Below are positions 30,089 through 37,710 of a DNA stretch of 64,000 bases, one piece after another. Both the position numbers and the translations under genes were made by a program. The DNA lies in NCBI GenBank assembly GCA_963665405.2, contig OY762261.2:1054001-1118000 (forward strand), in the 5' to 3' direction. Below the pieces are notes generated by a model. The model ran no database searches. It was given only the letters and a program-made list of their open reading frames with translations, and was not told where the DNA came from. This DNA comes from G963665405 sp963665405 (lineage in GTDB: Bacteria > Chloroflexota > Dehalococcoidia > Lucifugimonadales > G963665405). Within the stretch, counting starts at the first letter, position 1; each line of letters begins with the position of its first letter.

Positions 30089-30196
30089 CTAGAACGCGAA
30101 GGTGTCTTCAACCACTCTTGGCGACGGATCCTGCAGCGTCACCTTCTCGATCTTGCCGGTCTTGCGTAAAGTCGGCTTGGCATAAGTCTTTCGCAT
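30089..30196 (-). CDS. Putative lasso-peptide precursor A2
   Basis: 35 codons from ATG 30196 with AGGAGG upstream (TAGGAGGTGAGT). The leader MRKTYAKPTLRKTG has the full Y-x-x-P-x-L-x-x-x-G motif and ends in EKVTL, with Thr at the second-last position. The predicted core is QDPSPRVVEDTFAF: Gln1 to Glu9 gives a 9-residue macrolactam ring and a short Phe-rich tail. It is on the strand opposite to the cyclase gene, converging with it. Too short for ordinary gene calling; it was found by reading the minus strand. Confidence 0.75.
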   Translation of the reverse strand: MRKTYAKPTLRKTGKIEKVTLQDPSPRVVEDTFAF

Positions 30197-30375
30197 ACTC
30201 ACCTCCTAGCGACTACCCTCGGCTGCTGAACACCCGTCAACTCGCGCCCCGAAGCTCGGAAGAAACAAGTCTCAGGGCTCATGAGGAGGACCAGGTTAGT
30301 TAGCAGTCAGGAACGGGTGTGTCATCTACAGGGTCGCACGGATGATGGGCGCCGAAGGCATCCGAGAGGCCCGAC

Positions 30376-30711
30376 CTAGACTGGCCTCATCTCCAGCACC
30401 CCAGCGAACCGAAGAGCCCAGAGCGCCAATGCCAGGGCCGTCGATACCAAGAGCGTTATGCGTGCCCGCCGTGCCCAGGGAGATCGCCAGCCTCCCTGCG
30501 AGAACTCCACGTACCACCCGCGACTCAGCATCAGCACCGTTACAACGAGAAGGGGCCATGTCAGCACCCGCAACGCGGGAGCGATGGCCAGCCCGGCCGA
30601 TCCTCCGCCGAGGAGGCCGAGCAGGCCCGGAACAACTCATCACCAGGGTAGCGGCATCAGCCCGCTCAACAGCGCCACAAAGGGTTTTTCTACTCGCAAC
30701 AGCTTCAGCAT
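30376..30711 (-). CDS. MerT-like small membrane protein with two adjacent in-frame TGA codons at the CC motif
   Basis: 112 codons from ATG 30711 (or 30726) to the stop at 30376. The start MLKLLRVEKPFVALLSG leads to LPW, then TGA TGA (30642-30637), then VVPGLLGLLGGGSAGLA in the same frame, a second TM helix (LLVVTVLMLSRG) and a third (LLVSTALALALWALRF). MerT-type mercury transporters carry Cys-Cys-Val-x-Pro at the end of TM1, so the two TGA codons fall exactly on the mercury-binding pair. If read as selenocysteine the protein is whole (about 111 residues). A hairpin (CCTCC-TCGGC-GGAGG) begins about 20 nt after the second TGA. The alternative is a pseudogene. It starts within 20 bp of the rhodanese gene's stop; last gene of the operon. 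Confidence 0.65.
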
Positions 30712-30729
30712 GGGTTCCACCCTCATGTT

Positions 30730-31462
30730 TCACTCGCCGCAGTCGCAGCTGCCTTCACCCTCGTCTGCTCCCGCCTCGTTCTCTAACCGACGTTCAGCAT
30801 CCTGTCGGTGCAGGGTGCCAACAAACCTGCCGTCCGAGGTGGTCACCATGATGCTGCGCACCCGGCGGGCCTTGAGCCGGTCGACCAGGGATGCCAGAGT
30901 CGAGTCCATGCGGGTCGTAGTGGGGCCGGATTCCATCACCTGCTCGACCCGTGAGTCAGGGGTCGCTTCCAGCGCCTCGCCGCGCACTCTGCCGAGGACA
31001 ACCCCACCGTCTGTGACTACGACGCATGCATCCTTGCCGGCTGCACGCACTCTGGCAACCACATCCCCGATGCGGTCCGTGAGCGCGCACGTGATGTCGT
31101 CGCGCCGCGCGACGTCGCCGGCGTGGGGCGCGCCGGCAAGTCTACCCTGCCGAGGCAGCCCGGCCGCGAACCAGTCCTCCTTACCAGCGACGTAGTCGTA
31201 GACCTTGTCGAATCCTAGCGTCTTGAGCCGCCACGCGGCTCTTGGGCTCATGTCTCAAGCCGAGTCGTGTCAATAAACGATGACGGGACGCGTCCTGTCG
31301 AGGACGCCGGTGCTATCTCGATCGAGCCGCTTGAGCGGGATGTTGATGGCGCCCTCGATATGCTCATCCTCGTACTCTTGGGGGGGGGAGCACCTCGACA
31401 AGCTGTGCCTGCTCGTCCCGCAGCCGCCGCTGGACTTCATCTCGAGTAATCGATGTGGGCAT
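30730..31462 (-). CDS. Rhodanese-CBS domain protein with two in-frame TGA codons and a homopolymer frameshift
   Basis: Starts at ATG 31462 (MPTSITRDEVQRRL) behind GGGGGG. A run of nine G on the plus strand (31380-31388) shifts the frame by one; with one base fewer it continues QEYEDEHIEGAINIPLKRL and TRPVIVY. Then come TGA (31272-31270), HDSA, TGA (31257-31255), and DMSPRAAWRL, TLGFDKVYDYVAGKEDWFAAG, the standard end of this rhodanese subfamily. Homologs have Cys at both positions (general form VIVYC-x4-CDMSPRAAWRL). Two CBS motifs follow (about 31110-30760) and a Cys-rich tail GSCDCGE. The TGA codons could be selenocysteine; otherwise the gene is broken three times. Rhodaneses handle sulfane sulfur, and selenium or sulfur could trap metal here (inference). 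Confidence 0.65.
31225..31241 (-). promoter_or_regulatory. SECIS-like hairpin after the rhodanese TGA codons
   Basis: Minus strand GAGCCGC-GTG-GCGGCTC: a perfect 7-bp stem with a GTG loop starting with G. It begins 13 nt after the second TGA (apical loop about 20 nt away), inside the distance range accepted for bacterial SECIS elements. GC-rich hairpins arise by chance in such DNA, so this supports but does not prove recoding. Confidence 0.45.
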
Positions 31463-31484
31463 CGTACCCCCCTTTTCGATCGGC

Positions 31485-31688
31485 CTACGAGCCGCTCTCT
31501 TCCTGCTTGGGCGGACAGCGGACGTCCGCATAGGAGCAGAAGACGCAGCAGTCTCCCTCCTTGGGCCTCAGGAGCACGCCGCAGCTTACGCATTCGTAGA
31601 AGAACTGGCAGGCGTCGGTCGGCATTTCCTGCGTCTCAGTGTGACCACACTCAGGACAGGTCAGCTTCGCTTCCGTGGCGACGCTCAT
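31485..31688 (-). CDS. GDCCVFCSY-motif small cysteine-rich protein
   Basis: 67 residues from ATG 31688 behind GGAGGAGG. It carries two CxxC pairs (TCPECGH and ECVSCG) and the diagnostic EGDCCVFCSYADVRCPP segment near the end. Proteins with this motif are repeatedly found beside mercury-resistance genes and are thought to be metal-binding. All cysteines here are ordinary TGT/TGC codons, in contrast to the two following genes. It lies 101 bp after the ArsR gene and 22 bp before the rhodanese gene. Confidence 0.85.
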   Translation of the reverse strand: MSVATEAKLTCPECGHTETQEMPTDACQFFYECVSCGVLLRPKEGDCCVFCSYADVRCPPKQEESGS

Positions 31689-31789
31689 GAATCCCTCCTC
31701 CACTCCGGCAGCCGGCACCTATGGCCGGGCTGGGCTATTCGCTGGCGCAGACTCCGTAATGAGCGCGCAGGGTGTCCATAGCTCACCCG

Positions 31790-32182
31790 TCAGGTCAGGT
31801 GCTTGCCCCATGGACTCACGTTAACGAGATTCTCGTCGGTAGAACCGATGATGTCGCAGGTCATCAGGTAGACCTCGCTGCCGCGAAGTAGACCCCGAGC
31901 CAGCTCCACGATCTGACTCACCCTGGGGTCGCCCAGAGAGTAGTAGACGTAGCGTCCGTCTCGCCGTGTTTCGACGTAGCCACACCACCGGAGGCAGCCC
32001 AGGTGCATTGAGACCGTGTTCTGCGGCAGGCCAAGATGCTCGACTATCTCGCCGACCGACCTCTCCCCGCCCCGAAGGAGCTCGAGGATCCTCAGACGAA
32101 TGGGGTCTCCCAGACCCTTGAAGAAGCGCGCGGTCACCGTGTCAAGGGCCTCCTTGTTTTCTGTCGCCGCGGTGTCGGTCAT
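31790..32182 (-). CDS. ArsR-family metalloregulator, CmtR-like
   Basis: About 130 residues from ATG 32182 (or 32194, MGVDMTDTAATEN). The winged-helix core is clear: FKGLGDPIRLRILELL, VGEIVEHLGLPQNTVSMHL, then GCLRWCGYVETRRDGR. The Cys-x3-Cys in the recognition helix (CLRWC) matches the metal-binding pair of CmtR-type Cd/Pb/Hg sensors, and a further Cys near the C-terminus (LMTCD) could complete the site. It should repress the operon it heads and release DNA on metal binding. It is divergent from the flippase-like gene. Confidence 0.88.
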   Translation of the reverse strand: MTDTAATENKEALDTVTARFFKGLGDPIRLRILELLRGGERSVGEIVEHLGLPQNTVSMHLGCLRWCGYVETRRDGRYVYYSLGDPRVSQIVELARGLLRGSEVYLMTCDIIGSTDENLVNVSPWGKHLT

Positions 32183-32216
32183 ATCAACCCCCATTGAATC
32201 AGCATCGATTGATATG
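32180..32216 (-). promoter_or_regulatory. Candidate ArsR operator
   Basis: Perfect inverted 8-mers CATATCAA (32180-32187) and TTGATATG (32209-32216) enclose the ArsR start region, with a second smaller dyad AATC-N6-GATT inside. The position overlaps the start codon, as expected for autorepression, but the spacer is longer than in classical ArsR sites. Confidence 0.4.
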
Positions 32217-32311
32217 TTACACGAACTCACTCTCAAAGGTCTAGTCTGCCACTGTGGCGCCGCGCCTCCCAACCAGTGCATGGTGTAATGTGTTGAAGAG
32301 GTCGCTAGCGA

Positions 32312-33421
32312 GTGATTGGGTATCGGAAACTTCTGATAGGCCTGGCCGTAACCGCCGGGCTGCTGGCGCTGTTCCTTCTCACCATTGACGTCCGGCGGAT
32401 GTTCGACGAGCTGGCGAAGGCCAACTACGTCTACGTCATCCCCGCCATCGCGGTGTACCTGGTCTCCATCCTCTTTCGCGCGATCCGGTGGCACGTCCTG
32501 CTCAGGCACATCAGGCCGATAGACGTGCGCCGGCTCTACCCGGTGGTCGTCGTGGGATACATGGCCAACAACCTGCTCCCAATGCGGCTCGGCGAGCTGG
32601 TCCGTAGCTACCACGTTGGAGAGCGCGAGGGCATCAGCAAGACGTCGGCCCTGGCGACGATCCTCGTTGAGAGGGTCTTCGACGCGCTGATCCTGCTCGC
32701 GCTCATCGCCGGCATCGCTATCTTCGTCCCACTCTCCGGCGTCGTCGAGGGGCTGAGCGATCGGCTGGGCCTTCCGTGGCCGCTGCTCCTCGCGGCCCTG
32801 ATCGTCCCGTTCGTAGGGGCGTTCGGATTCCTGACGATCCTGGCGATCTCCCCGGCACGAGGCCGTCAGATCGCGGCGATCCTGACGAGACTCCTGCCCA
32901 AACGGCTGGAGGCGCCCGTCAGCGAGATGGTCGACCTCTTCATGGTCGGCCTGGTCCCTCTCAGGAGCCCGGCCATGCTGGGAGGTCTGTTTCTGCTGTC
33001 GGTGCCCATCTGGCTGGCAGAGGCCGGACTGTTCGTCTTCATTGGGTGGTCGTTCGGCCTCAACGAGGTGTTCGATACCATCCCGGAGATGGTCATCGGA
33101 CTCATCCTGGTGACGGCGATATCCAACATCGGCAGCTCGATCCCAGCCGCGCCCGGAGGCATCGGGCTCTTCGAGATCGTGGCGAGGGAGACGCTGGTCC
33201 TGCTGCCGCTGGCGACGGTGGACCGGGCGCTGGCGGGAGGATACGCCGCGGTTGTGCACGCCGTCCTGCTGCTCTCAATGATCCTCCTGGGCCAGATATT
33301 CCTGTGGACAGAGCACCTGTCTCTGAGAGGCCTGTCGAGGGCCGGGCAAGCGAGGGCGTCCGAAGGCGACGACGACGTTCCAGCGACGGGCCCTCTAGAG
33401 GGGCCGGAGGAGACAGCGTGA
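32312..33421 (+). CDS. Lysylphosphatidylglycerol synthase TM-region / flippase-like membrane protein
   Basis: 369 residues from GTG 32312. About eight TM helices with the family's conserved segments: LFRAIRWHVLLR, MANNLLPMRLGELVRSY, and the C-terminal SIPAAPGGIGLFE motif. It lacks the catalytic C-terminal domain of MprF. Such proteins are annotated as UPF0104/AglD-like and are proposed to move lipid-linked molecules across the membrane. It overlaps the next gene by 4 bp (GTGA), so the two products probably act together, perhaps in isoprenoid-lipid or surface-glycan metabolism (inference). Confidence 0.88.
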   Translation: MIGYRKLLIGLAVTAGLLALFLLTIDVRRMFDELAKANYVYVIPAIAVYLVSILFRAIRWHVLLRHIRPIDVRRLYPVVVVGYMANNLLPMRLGELVRSYHVGEREGISKTSALATILVERVFDALILLALIAGIAIFVPLSGVVEGLSDRLGLPWPLLLAALIVPFVGAFGFLTILAISPARGRQIAAILTRLLPKRLEAPVSEMVDLFMVGLVPLRSPAMLGGLFLLSVPIWLAEAGLFVFIGWSFGLNEVFDTIPEMVIGLILVTAISNIGSSIPAAPGGIGLFEIVARETLVLLPLATVDRALAGGYAAVVHAVLLLSMILLGQIFLWTEHLSLRGLSRAGQARASEGDDDVPATGPLEGPEETA

Positions 33422-34746
33422 AAGTCGGAGTGATCGGCGCCGGAGCCACTGGACTTGCCGCCGCCTACGAGCTGGGCAAGCTGGGGCACAGCGTCTCGGT
33501 CTACGAGAGGGCCCCGTTCCTGGGTGGCCAGGCCTCCACCTTCGACGTCGGCGGCGCCCGCCTGGAGCGGGGCTACCATCACTGGTTCACGAGCGACACC
33601 GACATCATCGACCTCGTCGAGGAGATCGGCCTGGGCCACCAGATCAAGTGGATCGAGTCGAAGGTCGGCACCCTGAGCGGCGGCAAGATATACAACTTCG
33701 TCACGCCGATGGACCTGCTTCGATTCACCCCCCTTAGCCTTCCGGACCGAATCCGGCTCGGCCTGGTCACCCTGATGGTCCGCAGGCAGAAGGACTGGCG
33801 CTCCCTGGAGCGTTTCACGGCGGACGCGTGGCTGAGGAAGCGGGCCGGCAAGGGCCCGTACGAGGCGTTCTGGGGTCCGATGCTACGCGGCAAGTTCGGC
33901 GAGGACTTCTACGACCGGGTCGGCATGGCGTGGGTATGGGGGAAGATTCACACCCGGTTCGCCTCTCGCGGCAAGGGCCTGTCGAAAGAGATGCTGGGTT
34001 ACCCCATCGGCAGCTTCGGCGAGATCTTCGACGTGTTGGCCGAGCGCATCCGGGAGCAGGGCAACGAGGTACACCTGTCCGCCTCGGTGCGGAGGGTGAT
34101 CGTCGAGGACGGGCGCGTCACCGGAATGGAGGTGGACGTCCCCGGCGAGGGAGCGTCCGAAAAACAGTTCGACGCCGTAATAGCCACGACGCCCTCGTTC
34201 CTGTTCCCGAGGCTGGTCCCACCGCTCCCGGAAGACTACCTGAGCCGGCTGACCGACGTCAGCTATATGGCCGCCGTCCTCGTCATCCTGGTGCTGGACC
34301 GGCCCCTGTCACACGTCTACTGGCTGAACGTCGCCGACAGGTCCATCCCCTTCGTGGGCGTCATCGAGCACACCAATCTCATCGACGCCGAACACTACGG
34401 AGGGAAACACATCGTCTATCTGTCGAACTACCTCAAGACCGACCACCCGCTGTACCGGATGGAGCACGAGGAGCTGCTCGAGGAGTACCTTCCGCACCTC
34501 CGCAAGATCAACCCCGGCTTCGACAGGTCGTGGATCGAGACCAGCTACCATCACAGGGTGGACGCGGCCCAACCCATCATCGGACCGAACTATTCGGATC
34601 GCATTCCGGACCACCGAACGCCGTTCAAAGGGGTGTATCTGGCCAACACGACGCAGGTCTACCCGGAGGACCGCGGGACGAACTACAGCGTGCGGATGGG
34701 CAGGCACGTGGCCGGTCTGGTCGTAGAGGATTTTCGCTCGGCGTAG
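33418..34746 (+). CDS. FAD-dependent NAD(P)-binding oxidoreductase (amine-oxidase/phytoene desaturase-like)
   Basis: 442 residues from GTG 33418, overlapping the upstream stop. The N-terminal dinucleotide motif is VIGAGATGLAAAYELGKLG with FLGGQAST next, as in the flavin amine oxidase/desaturase superfamily. Typical later segments are YHHWFTSDTDII, YPIGSFGEIFDVLAERI and the C-terminal GVYLANTTQVYPEDRGTNY. Members act on prenyl-type substrates or sugars; which one is not evident. The pairing with a flippase-like membrane protein is common and suggests lipid or polyprenyl chemistry. Confidence 0.88.
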   Translation: MKVGVIGAGATGLAAAYELGKLGHSVSVYERAPFLGGQASTFDVGGARLERGYHHWFTSDTDIIDLVEEIGLGHQIKWIESKVGTLSGGKIYNFVTPMDLLRFTPLSLPDRIRLGLVTLMVRRQKDWRSLERFTADAWLRKRAGKGPYEAFWGPMLRGKFGEDFYDRVGMAWVWGKIHTRFASRGKGLSKEMLGYPIGSFGEIFDVLAERIREQGNEVHLSASVRRVIVEDGRVTGMEVDVPGEGASEKQFDAVIATTPSFLFPRLVPPLPEDYLSRLTDVSYMAAVLVILVLDRPLSHVYWLNVADRSIPFVGVIEHTNLIDAEHYGGKHIVYLSNYLKTDHPLYRMEHEELLEEYLPHLRKINPGFDRSWIETSYHHRVDAAQPIIGPNYSDRIPDHRTPFKGVYLANTTQVYPEDRGTNYSVRMGRHVAGLVVEDFRSA

Positions 34747-34782
34747 GGTCGTGAAGAGGTCCCGCACTCTGTTGGCGGGTCC

Positions 34783-35439
34783 TCAATCAAGCCCGACGAG
34801 GCCATGACGGGCTGCGTACGCCATCACCTGGGCTCGGTTCTCCAGGTGAAGCTTGTCCAGGATGTTCCGGAGGTGGTATTTCACCGTGCTCTCGCTGATG
34901 GTTAGGCGGAACGCGATTTCCTTGTTCGTCTGACCCTGCGCCACGAGTTGAAGCACCTCTGTCTCTCGATCGGTCAGTCCCGCGTTCGCCCCGACGCCTC
35001 CACCCCCATGAGTCTGCCTCGAGAACTCCTCCAGCATCTTGGAGGCCATCCTGGGCGAGACCGGAGCCTCGCCGCTGGCCACGCCCGAGATCAGGTCGAA
35101 GAAGGCGTCAGCCTTCAGCTTCTTGAGCAGATATCCCTGAGCCCCGCTCTTGATGGCCGCAAACAGGTCGTCTTCGTCGTCTGAGACTGTCAGGATGACG
35201 ACCTTCACCTCGGGCAGCCGGGCCTTGATGATGCGGGTGGCCTCCAGGCCCCCCATGTTCGGCATCCGTATGTCCATCAGCACCAGGTCGGGTTTGAGCT
35301 CCTCGGCGCGGGCTATCGCGTCAAAACCATCGCCGGCCTCGCCAACCACCTCGTAGCCTCGGGCTCGCAGCAAGCTGGCGATGCCGTCGCGAAAAAGATC
35401 GTGATCGTCGACGATAAGCACTCGCAGGTGTTCGGTCAT
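34783..35439 (-). CDS. NarL/LuxR-family response regulator
   Basis: 218 residues. Receiver domain with the acidic pocket (VDDHD), phospho-acceptor Asp in LVLMDIRMPNMGG, and Lys in KKLKAD. C-terminal LuxR HTH: LTDRETEVLQLVAQGQTNKE, then STVKYHLRNILDKL. It overlaps the kinase gene by 4 bp and is the obvious partner of that kinase. Its targets are unknown; the cupredoxin gene upstream of the pair is a candidate by position only. Confidence 0.94.
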   Translation of the reverse strand: MTEHLRVLIVDDHDLFRDGIASLLRARGYEVVGEAGDGFDAIARAEELKPDLVLMDIRMPNMGGLEATRIIKARLPEVKVVILTVSDDEDDLFAAIKSGAQGYLLKKLKADAFFDLISGVASGEAPVSPRMASKMLEEFSRQTHGGGGVGANAGLTDRETEVLQLVAQGQTNKEIAFRLTISESTVKYHLRNILDKLHLENRAQVMAYAARHGLVGLD

Positions 35440-36803
35440 GCGGGCGCTCCCGGGAGGTCCACTATCACCCGGGTTCCCCTGCCGGCGGCGGTGTCGAGGG
35501 TGAACTCGGCGCCGATGGCGGCGGCCCTCTCCTGCATGGACTGCAGCCCGAAATGGGGCCAGGGGCCTCGAGACACACGACTCGGGTCGAAGCCTCGGCC
35601 GTCGTCCTCGACGGTGATCCGGCAGTCTTCGTCCCTGAACGAGATCAGCACCTTCACGCCGTCCGCGTCCGCGTGCTTGCGGGCATTGGCCAGGGCCTCC
35701 TGCACTATCCTCAGGAGCTGAACCTCAACCGCCGGGTTGAACTGGTGGGGCGGCCCTTCGACCTCGAGGGCTGCCGGAAGGCCGGAGAGCTCCGCGAAGC
35801 GATCGACGTAGTCCCTCAGGCTGTCGAGTAGCGGGCGCTTCCGCCCGTTGCTGCCCAGCGCCAGGATGACCTCTCTCACGTCGTCGTACGTCTCCTGCGC
35901 CGCCGCCTCAAGCTGCTCCATGTGTTGGATGGCCGCATCCGACTGGCCGCTCTTGAGGAGCTCCTTTACCGCCTGGGCCTTGGTGCTCACATAGCCCAGC
36001 ACCTGCCCCAGCCCGTCGTGCATCTCTCTCGCCAGGCGCTCCCGCTCGGTAAGGATGGCCAGGGTCTGCACCTCCTCGTGCAGCCGCGCGTTCTCGACCG
36101 CCGTGGCAATGTGGTCGGCGATAAGCTCCAGAAGTCGCAGCTCGTCGTCGCTGGTCAGCGCACTCGCATCCCTGGCAGCCACGGCGAGCACCCCGATCGT
36201 CTCGCCGGTACGCCGCAGGGGTAGAGCGAAGAAGGTCCGAAAGCCCTCCTCCTTAACCCTCTGACGCTGGAATCTCGCATCCTGATCCAGGTCATGCACA
36301 AGGAGCGGCTTACCGGTCTCGGCTACGATCCCGGGGTAGCCCTCACCCGGCGAAAACCGAGTGATCTCAAGAAAGGCCTCCGTGGCCTCTCCGTAGTGGT
36401 GGCGCAACACAAGAGCGCCGTCCTGCGGATCTAGCAGCCAGACCTCCGCGGTCTCGGCGCTGGTCGCCTCAAGCACCGCCTCCAGGGCCGCCGGCAGGAC
36501 CTGCTCCAGCTCCTGCGATTCCTCGACGGCCCGGCCCACCCTCAGCAGAGCCCCCATCTCCCTGGTGCGACGGGACAGCTCGTCGTTTTGCTGGATTACG
36601 TGACCCTGGATACGGCGGAAGACGCGGAGCATGAAAAACGCGAATGGAACGATGCCGGCCACCATCGTGACGGCCAGGATGAGGTGCTCCTGGCTATGGC
36701 TGAGCAGACCCGCGCGGTGAGGTATGAAGCTGACCAGGAGAATGGCAACCACGAACGCGGAGGGTACGACGATCGCTACCAGAAGCAGCCGGTTCAGGTT
36801 CAT
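35436..36803 (-). CDS. NarL-partner sensor histidine kinase (two TM, GAF, HisKA_3, HATPase)
   Basis: About 455 residues from ATG 36803 (GTG 36821 also possible). Two N-terminal TM helices (about 4-25 and 40-60) with a very short external loop, a coiled linker, a GAF domain (about 85-240; PGEGYPGIVAETGKPLLVHD), then HisKA_3 with H-box EREMHDGLGQVLGY-like sequence (AREMHDGLGQVLGY), and HATPase with N box NARKHADAD and G1 DDGRGFDP. The GAF domain is the likely sensor (ligand, redox or heme is not visible; no Cys cluster). It is read 5' to the response regulator. Confidence 0.94.
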   Translation of the reverse strand: MNLNRLLLVAIVVPSAFVVAILLVSFIPHRAGLLSHSQEHLILAVTMVAGIVPFAFFMLRVFRRIQGHVIQQNDELSRRTREMGALLRVGRAVEESQELEQVLPAALEAVLEATSAETAEVWLLDPQDGALVLRHHYGEATEAFLEITRFSPGEGYPGIVAETGKPLLVHDLDQDARFQRQRVKEEGFRTFFALPLRRTGETIGVLAVAARDASALTSDDELRLLELIADHIATAVENARLHEEVQTLAILTERERLAREMHDGLGQVLGYVSTKAQAVKELLKSGQSDAAIQHMEQLEAAAQETYDDVREVILALGSNGRKRPLLDSLRDYVDRFAELSGLPAALEVEGPPHQFNPAVEVQLLRIVQEALANARKHADADGVKVLISFRDEDCRITVEDDGRGFDPSRVSRGPWPHFGLQSMQERAAAIGAEFTLDTAAGRGTRVIVDLPGAPA

Positions 36804-36890
36804 CCCAGCGACACTGACCACATGCTGCGTCTATTGTACTACCGGCCGTGTCATATCGGTGAGAGTCGACGTCGTGCGGCAAGCGCAAGA

Positions 36891-36920
36891 GGGCGACCCT
36901 GAAACCGCCAAGGGTCGCCC
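36891..36920 (-). terminator. Hairpin downstream of the cupredoxin gene
   Basis: Perfect 10-bp stem GGGCGACCCT (36891-36900) and AGGGTCGCCC (36911-36920), loop of 10. It lies just after the cupredoxin stop and before the kinase gene on the minus strand. The T-rich tail (CTCTTGCGCTT) is weak. Confidence 0.6.
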
Positions 36921-36931
36921 CCTGACACCCT

Positions 36932-37621
36932 CTAAAGGTCAGACGTGACGATTATCTTGCCCACCATGCCTGCTTCCTTATGGCCGGGGAGGGTGCAGAC
37001 GAACTCGAACTCGCCGGCCTCGAGGGGAGTGAACATCACGGAAGCGGTCGTGCCGGGCATGGCGTGTGCCGCCACGAGCTCTGCGTCGTGGTGACCGCCG
37101 CCGGGAGCCTCGTGGCCGGCCCCGCCGCCCTCGAACTGGATATGGTCGGCCAGAAGCCCGGCGATCTCGACGTCGTGCTCCGCGTTACCGTCGTTCAGGA
37201 GCGTCAGCCTCACACGCTGGCCAAGCCGGACCTCGATGACGTCAGGGTCGAATCCCCAGTGTCCACCCTCTACCGCCTTCAAGGTGATTTCAACGATGTC
37301 GCCATCCACGGCGTCGTGGTCGTCGTGAAGGACTACGTCAGCGTCGTGACCGTTGTCGTGGTCATCCTCATGGATGGCGGCCTCGGCACCGTCGTGTCCA
37401 TCGGCGTCCTCGTCGTGCATAGCGGTTTCGGCACCGTCGGCGTCGTCATGCTCGTCGATATGGCCGTCGCTATCTGCCAGGACGAGGTCCGAGCTCACGC
37501 CCCCCTCGGGTCCGGGATCCTCGACCAACGCGGCCGAGTCCTGGCTGCCACAAGCCGCAGCGAGCAACGTCGCGCCGAGCAGCAGAGCCGCCACCACCAC
37601 CAGTCCGTACCCGTTCTTCAT
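36932..37621 (-). CDS. Cupredoxin-like lipoprotein with His/Asp-rich metal-binding region
   Basis: 229 residues from ATG 37621 (GGAGGG upstream). Lipoprotein signal peptide with lipobox LLAAAC (Cys24). Residues about 55-115 are a run of Asp and His (for example EHDDADGAE, HEDDHDNGHDAD), likely a metal-buffering segment. The C-terminal cupredoxin fold has a type-1-like copper site: His in NAEHDVEI, and Cys, His and Met in FVCTLPGHKEAGMVG. It would be anchored outside the cell and carry electrons or copper. A perfect CRP/FNR-like palindrome sits about 35 bp upstream. Confidence 0.85.
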   Translation of the reverse strand: MKNGYGLVVVAALLLGATLLAAACGSQDSAALVEDPGPEGGVSSDLVLADSDGHIDEHDDADGAETAMHDEDADGHDGAEAAIHEDDHDNGHDADVVLHDDHDAVDGDIVEITLKAVEGGHWGFDPDVIEVRLGQRVRLTLLNDGNAEHDVEIAGLLADHIQFEGGGAGHEAPGGGHHDAELVAAHAMPGTTASVMFTPLEAGEFEFVCTLPGHKEAGMVGKIIVTSDL

Positions 37622-37655
37622 CGTAACCCTCCTGTCGCTGACCAGCTTCATACTT

Positions 37656-37671
37656 TGTGATAAGAATCACA
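37656..37671 (-). promoter_or_regulatory. CRP/FNR-family binding site candidate
   Basis: TGTGATAAGAATCACA is a perfect TGTGA-N6-TCACA dyad, the consensus of CRP-family regulators, centred about 43 bp upstream of the cupredoxin start codon. Confidence 0.6.
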
Positions 37672-37680
37672 CATAGCGAG

Positions 37681-37710
37681 AAGACTGGTCATGACCGATG
37701 GGCCAGTCTT
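37681..37710. promoter_or_regulatory. Inverted repeat upstream of the cupredoxin gene
   Basis: AAGACTGG (37681-37688) and CCAGTCTT (37703-37710) form an 8-bp dyad. A direct repeat TGACCGATGGG also overlaps and recurs at about 37714. The rest of 37711-37980 shows no gene. It may be an operator for one of the divergent genes (cupredoxin minus, SHOCT protein plus). Confidence 0.35.

Noticed and set aside
30376..31462. Genome-wide reassignment of TGA to an amino acid
   Set aside because: TGA is used as the natural stop of E2, lipB, the rhodanese gene itself and others, and only two genes have internal TGA codons, all at Cys positions.
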